DNA of 64,000 bases from an uncultured Pseudomonadales bacterium (GTDB lineage Bacteria > Pseudomonadota > Gammaproteobacteria > Pseudomonadales > Azotimanducaceae). Every line of letters begins with the position of its first letter. The stretch's first letter is position 1. Shown here in pieces: positions 16,001 to 26,241 of the stretch. The notes under the pieces were generated by a model that ran no database searches, was not told the DNA's origin, and worked only from the letters and a program-made list of their open reading frames with translations. Location: assembly GCA_937775265.1 (NCBI GenBank), contig CALKBV010000010.1, positions 1 through 64,000 on the forward strand, read 5' to 3'. The position numbers and the translations under genes were made by a program.

Positions 16001-19000
16001 ATGCCCCGCCCATCCTACAAAGAACTCGAAGATCAGATTGGTGAGTGTATGCTTGCCGACCGCTTTCGAATGCGCCGCGAAATCAAAAAAAAGAAGGAGC
16101 GAGGCAAGCTCGAAGGGGCGATTGAGCGATCCAGGCAACTGGTCGCGGAACGCCTGGGTAAGATGCCTCAGTTTTCATATCCAGAGGCGCTTCCTGTATC
16201 CCGCTCTGCCCCTGAACTCGTCAAAGCTATCCAGGAAAACCAGGTCGTCATTGTTGCGGGTGAAACCGGTTCTGGAAAGACAACACAGTTACCCAAGATT
16301 TGCCTGGAGGCGGGTAGGGGTGTATTCGGACTGATCGGCCACACCCAACCCAGGCGCGTCGCGGCTCGCACTATCGCTCACCGTTTGGCTGAAGAGCTCA
16401 GTGTCAGCGTTGGTGACGAGGTGGGCTTCCAGGTCAGGTTCCAGGATCTGAGCACGCCCTCGACCTTGATCAAGGTAATGACTGATGGGGTGTTGCTGGC
16501 AGAAACACAAAATGATCGATTCCTCGAACGTTATGACACGATCATCATCGATGAAGCACATGAGAGAAGCCTGAATATTGATTTCCTGTTGGGGTACCTA
16601 AAACAGATCCTTCCGAAAAGACCCGATCTGAGATTAGTCATCACATCAGCGACGATTGATGTTGATCGGTTCTCAAGACACTTTAATGATGCACCTGTAT
16701 TTGAGGTCAGCGGTCGAACCTTCCCGGTCGATGTTCAATATCGGCCTCTAGAGGATACTTTAAGTGACGATCAGGATGACCTGACTACTCGCGCCATAAT
16801 TAATACGTTGGCAGAGATCGACTCCATGCCAAACGGAGACGTGCTGATCTTTCTTCCTGGCGAAAGAGAGATACGCGAGACGGCGAGAGAGATTAAACGA
16901 AAAGGCTCTGCCGGATTTGAAGTCCTGCCACTTTATTCAAGACTCAGTATTAACGATCAGAATCGCGTATTTGAAGAGCATAAAAACAGACGGATCATCC
17001 TGGCGACCAATGTTGCGGAAACATCGCTGACTGTACCTGGGGTTAAATATGTGATTGATCCGGGTGTAGCCAGAATTTCGCGTTATAGCTTTCGTTCCAA
17101 GGTGCAGCAGTTACCGATTGAAGCGGTGTCCCAGGCGAGTGCCAACCAGCGAAAGGGTCGTTGTGGGCGGGTGAGTGAAGGTGTCTGCTTCAGGCTATAT
17201 TCGGAAGATGATTTTTTGGCCCGGGAGGAGTTCACAGAACCCGAAATACTCCGGACCAATCTGGCGTCCGTCATTCTCCAGATGCTGCAATTGAGATTAG
17301 GTGAGATCGATAGGTTCCCGTTCCTTGAACAACCCAACTCAAAACAAATCAACGATGGTTTCGCACTACTTTTTGAGCTGGGCGCGGTTGATAAGGCGCG
17401 CCGCATATCGCGGTTGGGTAAGCAGCTGGCGAGATTCCCGGTTGACCTACGGTTTGCTCGAATGCTGGTCGCGGCAGATCAGATGGGTAGTCTTGCTGAG
17501 ATGCTCATTATTACGAGTGCCCTGACCATCCAGGATCCCCGGGAGCGACCGTTTGATCACCAGCAGGCTGCTGATGAGGTTCACAAGCAAAACTGGGACG
17601 AGCGCTCTGATTTTCTTGCATTCGTATCGCTGTGGCGTGATTTCGAGGAAAAACGCCAGTCTTTAGGCCAGGGTCAGTTACGCAAATATTGTAAACAGAA
17701 CTTCCTGTCGTACATGCGAATGCGGGAATGGCGTGAGATGCATCGGCAACTGCTGTTGATTTGTAAGGAGCAAGGTTTCAGGCAGAGAAAGAAAGAAGCA
17801 GATTACGGTAGCGTTCACCGGGCATTGCTAACCGGATTGCTTGGTCACATTGCAGTCAAGGCCGGTGATCATGATTACCAGGGGGCACGGAATCGAAAAC
17901 AGTTCATTTTTCCGGGTTCTTCACAGTTCGCGAGAAAACCCAAATGGATACTGTCTTCAGAGCTGGTTGAAACATCCCGCCTATTCGCCAGAACAGTTGC
18001 AGAGATTGAGAGCCGTTGGATCGAACCCCTTGCAGGGCACCTGGTGGTTCGTACGCACCATGATCCGGTGTTTGATGCCGAACATGGGCTGGTGATGATT
18101 CGCGAGGAAGTTACGCTTTACGGTGTCGTGATTGTAGCCGATAGGAAAGTCGATTTTGGTGCGGTCGATTTGGGCAATGCCCGGGAGCTCTTTATCGAAA
18201 AAGCATTGGTGCAGGGGGAGCTGCGCTCGCGATTGAAGTTCTTCCAGAATAACCGCCGTCTGATTCGTGACATCGAGCAAATCGAATCGAAGGTGAGGAA
18301 ACGGGACATTCTGGTTGAGTCCAGGGCCTTGTTTGATTTTTATGAACATGTTCTCCCTAAAGAAGTCTGTAGCGAACTGGACCTGCGTAACTTTGTTAAC
18401 GATTCACCAAAGAATGCCAAGGCAATGGAACTTACCCGGGATGAGTTGATGCGCCGGGAAGCAGAGCTCTCAGAGACGCTTTATCCAAACAGGCTGGACG
18501 TTGGTGGTGCCAGTCTACCGCTGAACTATAAATTCGAGCCCGGGAACCGTGATGATGGCGTGAGTGTGGACGTTCCCCTGGTGTTGCTGGGCCAGATACC
18601 CAGAGCCCAGTTTGACTGGATAGTGCCAGGCTTGCTCGAGGAAAAGTGTCTCGCGCTTATTCGATCCTTGCCAAAGTCAGTGCGGAAGAATTTTGTTCCT
18701 GCGCCTGACTATGTCAGTCGGGTTCTTGAAAACTTCGATTATGAGGGCAAACCCCTGGTTGAGGCTCTTGCGGATAGGTTGTTCCGTCTGTCCGGGACGC
18801 GCGTTGATCCAGAGGATTTCAAGGAATCGAACATCGAGCGACATCTTGCCTTGAATATTAGGGTTGTTGACGACAGTGGAAAACTGGTCGCGAGCGGTCG
18901 GGATTTCGATCAATTGGTAGAGCAACTCGAGGACAAAGTGAGCAGTCGTCTTAAGGACCGGCGGCAACATCCTCTCGAAGTTGAAGGGCTGACAGATTGG

Positions 19001-19822
19001 GTTTTTGACGAGCTGCCGCAGTCTATTCAGATCAGAGAAGGTGGCGTTGCCGTCACCATGTACCCTGCACTATGTGATGATCTTGATAGCGTGTCGGTGA
19101 GGCTGGTAGAGACCGAGTGGAAAGCTTTGAGCTTATCGGCTGCGGGATTGTTGCGCCTGGTCATGTTCCAGTTAAAGGACCAGAGAAAGTATCTGGGGAA
19201 GAACATTCCGGGTTTTGATCGGTTTTCGCTGTACTTTGCGACCCGGGGAAGTCGAGCGGAACTAGCCGAGAATATCGTCAAGGCGGCATTTTCGATTACC
19301 TTTGTTGAATCAATGTCGCCTGTCAGTTCCCGCCTTGGTTTCGACGAGCGCTTACTCAGGAAAACTGAGCTGTTTGGTCATCTGGAACGAATCGCGAAAG
19401 TTGTAGCCCAATCATTGCAGCAGGCGCTGGCAATAGAAGATCAGCTCAAGACAATGTCCTTACGAATCACTGCGGACGATGTTCGCAGGCAGTTGGATAA
19501 TCTGATACCACCGGGCTTCCCCTTTGGCATTCCTTTTGACTGGTTGCGCCAGTATCCAAGATACTTTCGAGGGATTACCCGTAGGCTGGAGAAACTGGGT
19601 GGCAACATCGAAAATGATTCAGCAGGGGTCCAGGCCGTCGGGCAGTGGTGGTCCAGATATGAACAGGCAGATGAAGAATCCAGGGAAAAACTTGAGAAAT
19701 TCCGATGGATGCTTGAGGAGTATCGAATCTCTTTGTTTGCACAGTCTATCGGTACTACCATGCCGGTATCAGAGAAACGTTTAACCAAACAATGGGAATC
19801 AGTGATGGGGAAGCGCAGGTGA
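16001..19822 (+). CDS. hrpA: ATP-dependent RNA helicase HrpA
   Basis: About 1273 residues from ATG 16001 (MPRPSYKELEDQ); a TTG 54 bp upstream lies inside the inverted-repeat element and is unlikely. DEAH-box core: Walker A AGETGSGKTTQLPKI, IIIDEAHERSLN, SAT (VITSATID), NVAETSLTVPGV, and QRKGRCGRVSEG. The HA2, OB-fold and long DUF3418 C-terminal regions follow, and the length matches E. coli HrpA (~1300). It remodels mRNA and rescues stalled ribosomes in E. coli. The stop overlaps the next gene start. Confidence 0.95.
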   Translation: MPRPSYKELEDQIGECMLADRFRMRREIKKKKERGKLEGAIERSRQLVAERLGKMPQFSYPEALPVSRSAPELVKAIQENQVVIVAGETGSGKTTQLPKICLEAGRGVFGLIGHTQPRRVAARTIAHRLAEELSVSVGDEVGFQVRFQDLSTPSTLIKVMTDGVLLAETQNDRFLERYDTIIIDEAHERSLNIDFLLGYLKQILPKRPDLRLVITSATIDVDRFSRHFNDAPVFEVSGRTFPVDVQYRPLEDTLSDDQDDLTTRAIINTLAEIDSMPNGDVLIFLPGEREIRETAREIKRKGSAGFEVLPLYSRLSINDQNRVFEEHKNRRIILATNVAETSLTVPGVKYVIDPGVARISRYSFRSKVQQLPIEAVSQASANQRKGRCGRVSEGVCFRLYSEDDFLAREEFTEPEILRTNLASVILQMLQLRLGEIDRFPFLEQPNSKQINDGFALLFELGAVDKARRISRLGKQLARFPVDLRFARMLVAADQMGSLAEMLIITSALTIQDPRERPFDHQQAADEVHKQNWDERSDFLAFVSLWRDFEEKRQSLGQGQLRKYCKQNFLSYMRMREWREMHRQLLLICKEQGFRQRKKEADYGSVHRALLTGLLGHIAVKAGDHDYQGARNRKQFIFPGSSQFARKPKWILSSELVETSRLFARTVAEIESRWIEPLAGHLVVRTHHDPVFDAEHGLVMIREEVTLYGVVIVADRKVDFGAVDLGNARELFIEKALVQGELRSRLKFFQNNRRLIRDIEQIESKVRKRDILVESRALFDFYEHVLPKEVCSELDLRNFVNDSPKNAKAMELTRDELMRREAELSETLYPNRLDVGGASLPLNYKFEPGNRDDGVSVDVPLVLLGQIPRAQFDWIVPGLLEEKCLALIRSLPKSVRKNFVPAPDYVSRVLENFDYEGKPLVEALADRLFRLSGTRVDPEDFKESNIERHLALNIRVVDDSGKLVASGRDFDQLVEQLEDKVSSRLKDRRQHPLEVEGLTDWVFDELPQSIQIREGGVAVTMYPALCDDLDSVSVRLVETEWKALSLSAAGLLRLVMFQLKDQRKYLGKNIPGFDRFSLYFATRGSRAELAENIVKAAFSITFVESMSPVSSRLGFDERLLRKTELFGHLERIAKVVAQSLQQALAIEDQLKTMSLRITADDVRRQLDNLIPPGFPFGIPFDWLRQYPRYFRGITRRLEKLGGNIENDSAGVQAVGQWWSRYEQADEESREKLEKFRWMLEEYRISLFAQSIGTTMPVSEKRLTKQWESVMGKRR

Positions 19823-20493
19823 GGCTGATGATGATGTTGCTGGCACTGGTCTTTTCGGGCGTGACGGCGGCTAGCGAAGACCGGTTCGAGACGATTAATC
19901 GCAAGGTCCATGGCTTTAATGACTTTGTAGACACGAAGCTGATCAGGCCTGCAGCCAAAGCCTATAAGAAAGTATTACCCAGGCCCGTCAGATACTCTGT
20001 TCGCAATTTCTTTGGCAACCTCTCAGATGTCGGTGACATCATCAACAACGCCTTGCAAGGCAAGCCGAAACAGGCGCTAAGTGATCTCGGGAGAGTGCTG
20101 GTCAACTCAAGTATTGGGATTGGTGGGCTGTTTGACCCGGCAAGTCGAATGGGGCTTGTCGACCATGATGAGGACTTTTCACAAACCCTGGCCGTGTGGG
20201 GTGTGCCGCGAGGCGCCTACATTGTTATTCCCGGTGTAGGACCGAGCGATACTCGGGATATCTTTGGTCGCCTGGGTAATCACAGGGTGGATCCTCTGCG
20301 TTATTACTACCCTGTGGCACACCGCAATAGCCTGGCGACGTTCAGGTTGCTGGGTGTCCGCGCCAAGCTGTTAGCCGTTGATGGCGTGGTGTTTGGTGAC
20401 AAATATATCTTTTATCGAGATGCCTACCTGCAACGTCGTGAATTTCTTGAGCGGGATGGCCAGGTGGATGATCCGTTTGGTGATGACTTCTGA
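19819..20493 (+). CDS. mlaA: MlaA/VacJ-family phospholipid transport protein
   Basis: 224 residues from GTG 19819, overlapping the hrpA stop (GTGA). A signal peptide (MRLMMMLLALVFSGVTAAS) is followed by the MlaA signature FETINRKVHGFNDFVDTKLIRPAAKAYKKVLPRPVR, NFFGNLSDVGDIINNALQGK and FSQTLAVWGVPRGAYIVIPGVGPS. MlaA sits in the outer membrane and passes mislocalised phospholipids to MlaC. No lipobox cysteine is present, although most family members are lipoproteins, so this one may be a soluble or helix-anchored periplasmic form. No other mla gene is in the window. Confidence 0.9.
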   Translation: MRLMMMLLALVFSGVTAASEDRFETINRKVHGFNDFVDTKLIRPAAKAYKKVLPRPVRYSVRNFFGNLSDVGDIINNALQGKPKQALSDLGRVLVNSSIGIGGLFDPASRMGLVDHDEDFSQTLAVWGVPRGAYIVIPGVGPSDTRDIFGRLGNHRVDPLRYYYPVAHRNSLATFRLLGVRAKLLAVDGVVFGDKYIFYRDAYLQRREFLERDGQVDDPFGDDF

Positions 20494-20681
20494 AGGCGAT
20501 GTTTCCTGGGAGTAATTTCTAAAGATTATAGCCAACAAGGTGATAGGCGATTTTAGTCATTTACTACAAAAGGAATGGCCTCTAAACAGTTGTAATTATA
20601 GGGTTTAGGGGTAAAATTATCGCCGATTCCTGCAAGTTGGGACGTAGGAGGGGGCATTGCCTGAATTATTGAAAGTGTGTT

Positions 20682-21845
20682 GTGAGCGACGATAAACATC
20701 AGTTGCTGATCATCTCGGGGTCTGCGGAAGCCGAGGAAATGAGGCTTCGACTTGCGGAGGGAGGCCTTAACGCTGTAACTATTGTCGATTATCCAAACGC
20801 CTTACCTGTTATTCGTTCCGATCTTCCTGATCTTATCCTGCTCACCAACGAGTCCGGGCATTCCTCACTTTCGCTGATTGATAAAATCCACCGGGAGTTT
20901 CCGCTTGTCACTATTGTCATGGTCGCGACCAATATCGTGGAAGAGGCAATGGGTGAGCACCTTCAGGCCGGTGCCTCTGATTACATCTACTATGTAGGCG
21001 TAGAGAAAGAGCTGCTGGCCCATGTCGTTATGCACAACCTGGAGTGTCGTACCAACGCTGCAGCCGCCGCGGCATCTGAAGAGTCCTCCTCAATGTTCCG
21101 ACGGCTAGAGCGGGACCAGCGATCTGGTTTTCGGGTACAACAGGCCATGTTGCCTGATTCGCCAACGTCCATTCGCGGCATCACTTTCAACCACCAACTC
21201 TACCCCTCTCTCATCATGAGCGGTGATTTCATTGACTATTTTGAGCTGTTTGACGGAAGAGTCGCTTTTTATATCGCCGATGTGTCTGGCCATGGTGCTT
21301 CCAGCGCGTTCATCACTGTTTTGCTGAAAAGCCTGTCGCGGAGATTGCTGGATGAGTTTCGCCGGTTTCTATCCACTGCGGAGATTCTGAGCTGGATCAA
21401 CTCTGAACTTATGCAGTGGAAACTGGAACAGCATGTCACGATGTTTTTCGGCATCATCGACCAAGAAAATAGTTCTCTTGAATACAGCAACGCTGCGCAT
21501 TTCCCGGGTACTATCCTGTGCTTTGATCAGGGTGCCAACTTCCTCGAAATTGGTGGTCAACCACTCGGATTATATAGAGAGCCCTTGTACCAGGTTCACC
21601 ATGTGGATTTACCGGAAAACTATTCGATCGTGATGTTTTCCGACGGAGTGTTTGAAATTCTGCCTCAAAGGACACTGGAGGCTAAAGAAGAACACCTGCT
21701 TTCGGTGGTAAAATGCCAGCAACACGGGGAGGACCTGAGTGGAATGGTAGATGGATTGGTCGACGATCTGGGGGTCCTTAGCGCTAGCGCTATCCCGGAT
21801 GATATAGCGGTTTTCACGGTAGCGAGTTCTGGGCGGCCGGGATAG
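20682..21845 (+). CDS. SpoIIE-type PP2C phosphatase with pseudo-receiver domain
   Basis: 387 residues from GTG 20682. Residues ~4-125 have the receiver-domain fold (LLIISGSAEAEEMRLRL, DLPDLILLTNES, AGASDYIYYVG). The expected phospho-Asp after LILL is Thr and the conserved Lys is absent, so it is probably not phosphorylated. Residues ~150-385 are a PP2C/SpoIIE domain (MSGDFIDYFELFDGRVAFYIADVSGHGASSAFI, then FSDGVFEI and IPDDIAVF). It should dephosphorylate the STAS protein encoded 7 bp downstream, as in HsbR/HsbA or RsbU/RsbV partner switching. Unlike HsbR it lacks a C-terminal HATPase kinase domain. Confidence 0.9.
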   Translation: MSDDKHQLLIISGSAEAEEMRLRLAEGGLNAVTIVDYPNALPVIRSDLPDLILLTNESGHSSLSLIDKIHREFPLVTIVMVATNIVEEAMGEHLQAGASDYIYYVGVEKELLAHVVMHNLECRTNAAAAAASEESSSMFRRLERDQRSGFRVQQAMLPDSPTSIRGITFNHQLYPSLIMSGDFIDYFELFDGRVAFYIADVSGHGASSAFITVLLKSLSRRLLDEFRRFLSTAEILSWINSELMQWKLEQHVTMFFGIIDQENSSLEYSNAAHFPGTILCFDQGANFLEIGGQPLGLYREPLYQVHHVDLPENYSIVMFSDGVFEILPQRTLEAKEEHLLSVVKCQQHGEDLSGMVDGLVDDLGVLSASAIPDDIAVFTVASSGRPG

Positions 21846-21852
21846 AAGAGAT

Positions 21853-22389
21853 ATGGGTAAAATTTTGTTTGCAGAGCAAGATGGTGTTCACGTCCTGAAG
21901 TTTATCGGCGAGGTGAGGCTAACCCTTGGGCCAACGATTTCGACCTTCCTGGAGAAGCTCGAATCCTGTGATCATTTTCAATCAATGATCATCGATCTCT
22001 CGGAAACCGAAACGATTGACAGTACCGCGCTTGGCCTGATCGCCAAAATCGGGATCTGCACCCGCGAGTATTTTGATTCGCGGGCCAGTATTGTCTCGCC
22101 CCGTGAAGATATCACCCGCATTTTGAACAGTATGGCAATGGAACAGGTCTGCGTTGTTACCAGCGATGATGTGGTGGCTGAAGCCTCCGGTTTGCAGGAA
22201 CTTCCGACGGAAATCACCAGTGAAGAAGTCCTGCGCGACCAGGTGCTGGATGCCCATAAAACACTGATGGCCTTGGCAGATCAGAATTTCGACAAGTTCC
22301 AGGATCTTGTCGAAGCGCTCGAGAATGAGAAAGAACACGAGCGTTCTGGAGGTAAGACAGGGCGACCGACGAGAGCCACCGGAACCTGA
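21853..22389 (+). CDS. STAS-domain anti-sigma-factor antagonist
   Basis: 178 residues. The STAS domain (1-100) carries the phosphorylatable serine in ETIDSTALGLIAKIG (Ser57), followed by an acidic C-terminal helix region of about 75 residues. This resembles HsbA-type antagonists: the unphosphorylated form binds a partner (anti-sigma factor or diguanylate cyclase). The phosphatase gene immediately upstream is its probable activator. The kinase/anti-sigma partner is not in the window. Confidence 0.88.
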   Translation: MGKILFAEQDGVHVLKFIGEVRLTLGPTISTFLEKLESCDHFQSMIIDLSETETIDSTALGLIAKIGICTREYFDSRASIVSPREDITRILNSMAMEQVCVVTSDDVVAEASGLQELPTEITSEEVLRDQVLDAHKTLMALADQNFDKFQDLVEALENEKEHERSGGKTGRPTRATGT

Positions 22390-22400
22390 TTCAAAATCAG

Positions 22401-22847
22401 TTATCCCCGGGCTTTCAGCTTGAGCCGAATAAAATCACTATGTGCCACATAAATTAACCCGGCGACTCTGCGGATAATGTGATCTTCGATTGCCTGCACC
22501 TTGCCATCAGCCAGCGCGACACGCCACATAGCATATACCAGGTCTTCTTTTTGCTCGTGGCTATAGTGTTCGTTGATTAGTTGGGTGAACTGAAAAAGGT
22601 CTATGGCATCCTCGACTTTTTCTACGCCCGCCTCAAGCAGGCTGTCAATCAGCCCACTTTCCACTTTGAATTCACTGGTCAGAATGTTTCGGATGACAGC
22701 ATGTTCCACCTGTTCACCGTCGGAATCGGATCGCGCGACTTCGAGCATTAAGGATACAGCAGCAAGGACAATGGCGTTGTCGTCCTGCGGTTCATCATCT
22801 GGGACGTCAATCAGTTTCTTAAACAGCTCGAAAAGGTTATCAATCAT
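22401..22847 (-). CDS. TerB-like protein
   Basis: 148 residues from the ATG at 22847, chosen over an upstream start because it begins MIDNLFELFKKLI directly. TerB-fold features: AIVLAAVSLMLEVARSDSDGEQVEH, FTQLINEHYSHEQKEDLVYAMWRVALADGKVQAIEDHIIRRVAGLIYV, two helical halves each with an acidic D-x-x-x-x-x-E site. A cytoplasmic, probably metal-binding protein of unclear role. Overlaps the dusA stop by 8 bp. Confidence 0.8.
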   Translation of the reverse strand: MIDNLFELFKKLIDVPDDEPQDDNAIVLAAVSLMLEVARSDSDGEQVEHAVIRNILTSEFKVESGLIDSLLEAGVEKVEDAIDLFQFTQLINEHYSHEQKEDLVYAMWRVALADGKVQAIEDHIIRRVAGLIYVAHSDFIRLKLKARG

Positions 22848-23826
22848 TATTTGGACCCCGGGATGAGCAGGTTTCTGTGGCCACAAACTTTACGGCTTCG
22901 TCGACAACCGATAAGTCTGCACTGTCTTTGTGCATGTGGGTGGAAAGGTGGCGTCTGAAAGCTCGAGCGCCGGGCAGGCCGGCATATAGCCCAAGGAGGT
23001 GCTTCGCCATATGCTTGAGGTGAACCCCTGCGTGCATTTGTTCCGCCATATAGACTCGATACTGGCGATACACAGCCGCTCGGGTAACCGCTGTGGTGCC
23101 GAAAACCTGCTGCTCTAGCTCAACCAACAGGTAGGGGTTGCTGTACGGGGCTCTACCGAGCATGACACCCGGGAACTCCACCAGCAGGTCCTGTACCTGG
23201 CGAGCCGTCGTGATCCCACCGTTGATCACAAACTCGGCATCGGGGAAGTCTTTCTGGATTTGGCGAACAAAATCGTAATTCAGGGGTGGGATTTCGCGGT
23301 TTTCCTTTGGACTCAGGCCCTGCAGGATCGCCTTTCGAGCGTGAATCTGGAAATTTCTGCAGCCCGAGTCGTAACTCTCGCTGATGAACGCCTTAAAATG
23401 AGCATAGTCGTCATGGTGGTCGATTCCGATCCGAGTTTTGATAGTAACAGGGATAGATACTGCGTCGGCCATGGCTTCATAACATTGTGCGACCAGGCGG
23501 GGCTCAGCCATCAGGCAGGCGCCTATGCCACCCTGCTGGACGCGATCACTCGGGCATCCACAGTTAAGGTTCACTTCCTGGTATCCGGCGCTCTCGACCA
23601 GCTTTGCGGCTTGCGCGAGTTGGTGAGGATCACTACCACCGAGTTGGAAAGCCGAGGCCGCGTCTTCGGTGTGTTCAAGAAACTTCTGATAATCGCCATA
23701 GATCAGCGCGCCGGTGGTCAGCATCTCGCTGTATAACATTGTGTTAGGCGAGAGCAGACGAAACAAAAATCTGCAGTGTCTGTCTGTGCAACCCATCATG
23801 GGGGCAACACATAATTTACGAATCAT
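22840..23826 (-). CDS. dusA: tRNA-dihydrouridine(20/20a) synthase DusA
   Basis: 328 residues. FMN-binding TIM barrel with APMMGCTDRHCRFLFRLLSPNTMLYSEMLTTGA at the N-terminus, the catalytic-cysteine segment VNLNCGCPSDRVQQGGIGACLM, RIGIDHHDDY, FQIHARKA and INGGITT. Reduces U20/U20a in tRNA with NADPH and FMN. The DusA subfamily is assigned from the HARKAILQGLSPKENREIPPL segment. Confidence 0.95.
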   Translation of the reverse strand: MIRKLCVAPMMGCTDRHCRFLFRLLSPNTMLYSEMLTTGALIYGDYQKFLEHTEDAASAFQLGGSDPHQLAQAAKLVESAGYQEVNLNCGCPSDRVQQGGIGACLMAEPRLVAQCYEAMADAVSIPVTIKTRIGIDHHDDYAHFKAFISESYDSGCRNFQIHARKAILQGLSPKENREIPPLNYDFVRQIQKDFPDAEFVINGGITTARQVQDLLVEFPGVMLGRAPYSNPYLLVELEQQVFGTTAVTRAAVYRQYRVYMAEQMHAGVHLKHMAKHLLGLYAGLPGARAFRRHLSTHMHKDSADLSVVDEAVKFVATETCSSRGPNND

Positions 23827-23965
23827 GTTTAGGCAGCATGTTTAAGTGTCTTGTAGATAAAGTACGGTTGCAACGGACGGGTCGAGATTAATCTTTGAGG
23901 AGCGATAGTGTAACATCAGTGCCGTTTTACAGGCAGTGCCACCTCATGAATTTCAAAGCAGACAA

Positions 23966-25444
23966 ATGAAAGCCAGAACTCGAGTTGCTCCATCTCCAAC
24001 TGGAGACCCACACGTCGGCACTGCCTATATGGCATTGTTCAGTTATTGCTACGCCAAGAAAACCGGGGGTGAGTTCATCCTGCGGATTGAAGATACGGAT
24101 GCCGAGCGGAGTACGCCTGAGTCAGAGGCGACGATCCTTGATTCCCTTCGCTGGTTGGGACTGGACTGGGATGAGGGGCCGGATGTCGAAGGACCTCATG
24201 GGCCTTATCGGCAAAGTGAACGGTCCGATATTTATGGTCAATATGCCGAGCGATTAATCGCTGATGGGCATGCATTTCGTTGTTTTTGTACTCGTGAACG
24301 CCTGGCTGAAGTTCGAGCGAGTCAGATGAAAGCAGGCGAAACTACTCGCTACGATGGGCACTGCATCAATATTTCAACCGATGATGCCGCTGCGCTAATG
24401 GCTGCCGGTGAAGCTTGTGTCGTTCGGATGAAGATCCCGGAAGAGGGTGTGTGTACCGTCAAGGACGAGCTTCGGGGCGATATAGAGATTGCCTGGAGCC
24501 AGGTTGATATGCAGGTTCTGCTCAAGGCCGATGGTAACCCGACCTATCACCTGGCTGTCGTTGTGGATGATCACCTGATGGAAATCACGGATATTATCCG
24601 GGGTGAAGAGTGGATTAGCTCTGCCCCTAAACACATTCTGCTTTATGAATACCTGGGTTGGCCCATGCCAAAGCTGGTTCATATGCCGCTGTTACGTAAT
24701 CCTGATAAGAGCAAGCTCAGCAAACGGAAAAACCCGACCAGTATTGGTTATTACAAGGCCATGGGGTTTCTGCCAGAAGCATTATTGAATTACCTGGGAA
24801 TGCTGGGCTGGAGCATGCCGGATGGCGAAGAGAAGTTTACCCTTGACGAGATGATCGAGAACTTCGACCTGAGCCGTATTTCACTGGGTGCTCCGGTGTT
24901 CGATGTAGACAAACTATCCTGGTTGAACGGGCGTTGGCTCAGGGAAACGCTGGATGACGGCCAATTTGCCGATCGCGTCACTGAATGGGCGCTTAATCGG
25001 GACAATCTGCTCAAGATTATTCCCCTGGTCAAGGAGCGTGTAGATGTCTTTTCGCAATTGGCTCCCATGATCAGTTTTTTTGCAGAGGGGATGCCTGAGC
25101 TTAGCCCAGAGAGTCTCAAGGTAAAAAATGTTGAGGAAGAGGACGTTAAAAAAATACTGCAGTTTTCCCTGTGGCGCCTTGAGGCACAAATACTGTGGGA
25201 ACGCGATCCGCTAAACCAGTTGTTTGTTGATCTTGCGGAGTCATTGGGACTGAAACTCAGGGATGTGCTTGCGCCCATATTTGTGGCCATCTCAGGCAAG
25301 CCGGTTGCACCACCATTGTTCGACTCTATGGCTATTCTGGGGCCTGATATATGCCGAGCGAGATTAAGACATGCCGTGAGCGTTCTTGGTGGAGTCTCTA
25401 AAAAGCAGGTAAAGCGGCTCGAAAAGGAATATAAAGAGCTATAG
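23966..25444 (+). CDS. gltX: Glutamate-tRNA ligase
   Basis: About 493 residues starting at ATG 23966 ([24 protein letters not shown]); a GTG at 23936 adds ten unconserved residues. Class I synthetase: HIGH-like PHVGTAY, KMSKS-like [20 protein letters not shown], and a C-terminal anticodon-binding helical region. Charges tRNA-Glu. It runs with the next gene only 8 bp away. Confidence 0.96.
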   Translation: MKARTRVAPSPTGDPHVGTAYMALFSYCYAKKTGGEFILRIEDTDAERSTPESEATILDSLRWLGLDWDEGPDVEGPHGPYRQSERSDIYGQYAERLIADGHAFRCFCTRERLAEVRASQMKAGETTRYDGHCINISTDDAAALMAAGEACVVRMKIPEEGVCTVKDELRGDIEIAWSQVDMQVLLKADGNPTYHLAVVVDDHLMEITDIIRGEEWISSAPKHILLYEYLGWPMPKLVHMPLLRNPDKSKLSKRKNPTSIGYYKAMGFLPEALLNYLGMLGWSMPDGEEKFTLDEMIENFDLSRISLGAPVFDVDKLSWLNGRWLRETLDDGQFADRVTEWALNRDNLLKIIPLVKERVDVFSQLAPMISFFAEGMPELSPESLKVKNVEEEDVKKILQFSLWRLEAQILWERDPLNQLFVDLAESLGLKLRDVLAPIFVAISGKPVAPPLFDSMAILGPDICRARLRHAVSVLGGVSKKQVKRLEKEYKEL

Positions 25445-25452
25445 AAAGCACC

Positions 25453-26241
25453 ATGACCAGCGAGGTTTTAATGTTTCAGCAGGCTGCTGATTTAAAGGAA
25501 GAGGGCGAAGAGCTCAAACGGGTTTTGGATGATCTTGGAGAAGCCGATTGGTCCAGGACGACACCGTTCAAAAACTGGACCGTGAATCAGGTGGTCCAGC
25601 ATCTTCATGGCTCCGACAAGATGGCTGTACTCGCACTGAAAGACGCAGATGGGTTTGCAGCCGCCAAAGCCGACCCTAAAGTCGTAGGCGCCACCATGAA
25701 CCCAACTGAAGAGGGTTCTGTACTACTTGATACCTGGTGGAGCTATTTTTCCGAAATGTGCGAGTTGCTGGGTAGCAGCGACCCCAAAAGGCGGGTTCCG
25801 TGGTTTGGCCCCGATATGGGCGTCATGATGTTCACTACTGCGCGCCAAATGGAAAGCTGGTCACATGGCCAGGACATCTTTGATATGTTTGGCAAGCCGC
25901 GAACCAACTCCAATCGACTAAAAAACATTGTCGTGATTGGTGTGAAAACCTACGGCTGGACCTTTGCTAATCGTAAACAGGATATACCCGGGCCTGCGCC
26001 TTATGTGCGGCTCGTCAGTCCCGAAGGAGATACCTGGGAGTTCAATGACCCTACGGATAAGAATTGCGTTACAGGCGATGCTGTAGAGTTCTGTCATGTC
26101 GTCACCCAGGGGCGGAATATCGCTGACGTAAACCTTGACGTTGTCGGTGAGCCTGCAACCTTGTGGATGAATATCGCCCAGTGTTTCGCGGGTCCACCAG
26201 AAGATCCACCAGCGCCTGGTTCGCGTACAGCTAACTTTTAG
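25453..26241 (+). CDS. TIGR03084-type DinB/mycothiol-maleylpyruvate-isomerase-like protein
   Basis: 262 residues. The N-terminal half has the DinB-like four-helix pattern used for metal binding (ADLKEEGEELKRVLDDLGEADWSRTTPFKNWTVNQVVQHLHGSDKMA and RQMESWSHGQDIFDMFG), with His residues placed as possible metal ligands. The C-terminal half is a small alpha/beta domain. Matches the TIGR03084 family that I recall mainly from actinobacteria; function unknown. Placed 8 bp after gltX. Confidence 0.75.
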   Translation: MTSEVLMFQQAADLKEEGEELKRVLDDLGEADWSRTTPFKNWTVNQVVQHLHGSDKMAVLALKDADGFAAAKADPKVVGATMNPTEEGSVLLDTWWSYFSEMCELLGSSDPKRRVPWFGPDMGVMMFTTARQMESWSHGQDIFDMFGKPRTNSNRLKNIVVIGVKTYGWTFANRKQDIPGPAPYVRLVSPEGDTWEFNDPTDKNCVTGDAVEFCHVVTQGRNIADVNLDVVGEPATLWMNIAQCFAGPPEDPPAPGSRTANF

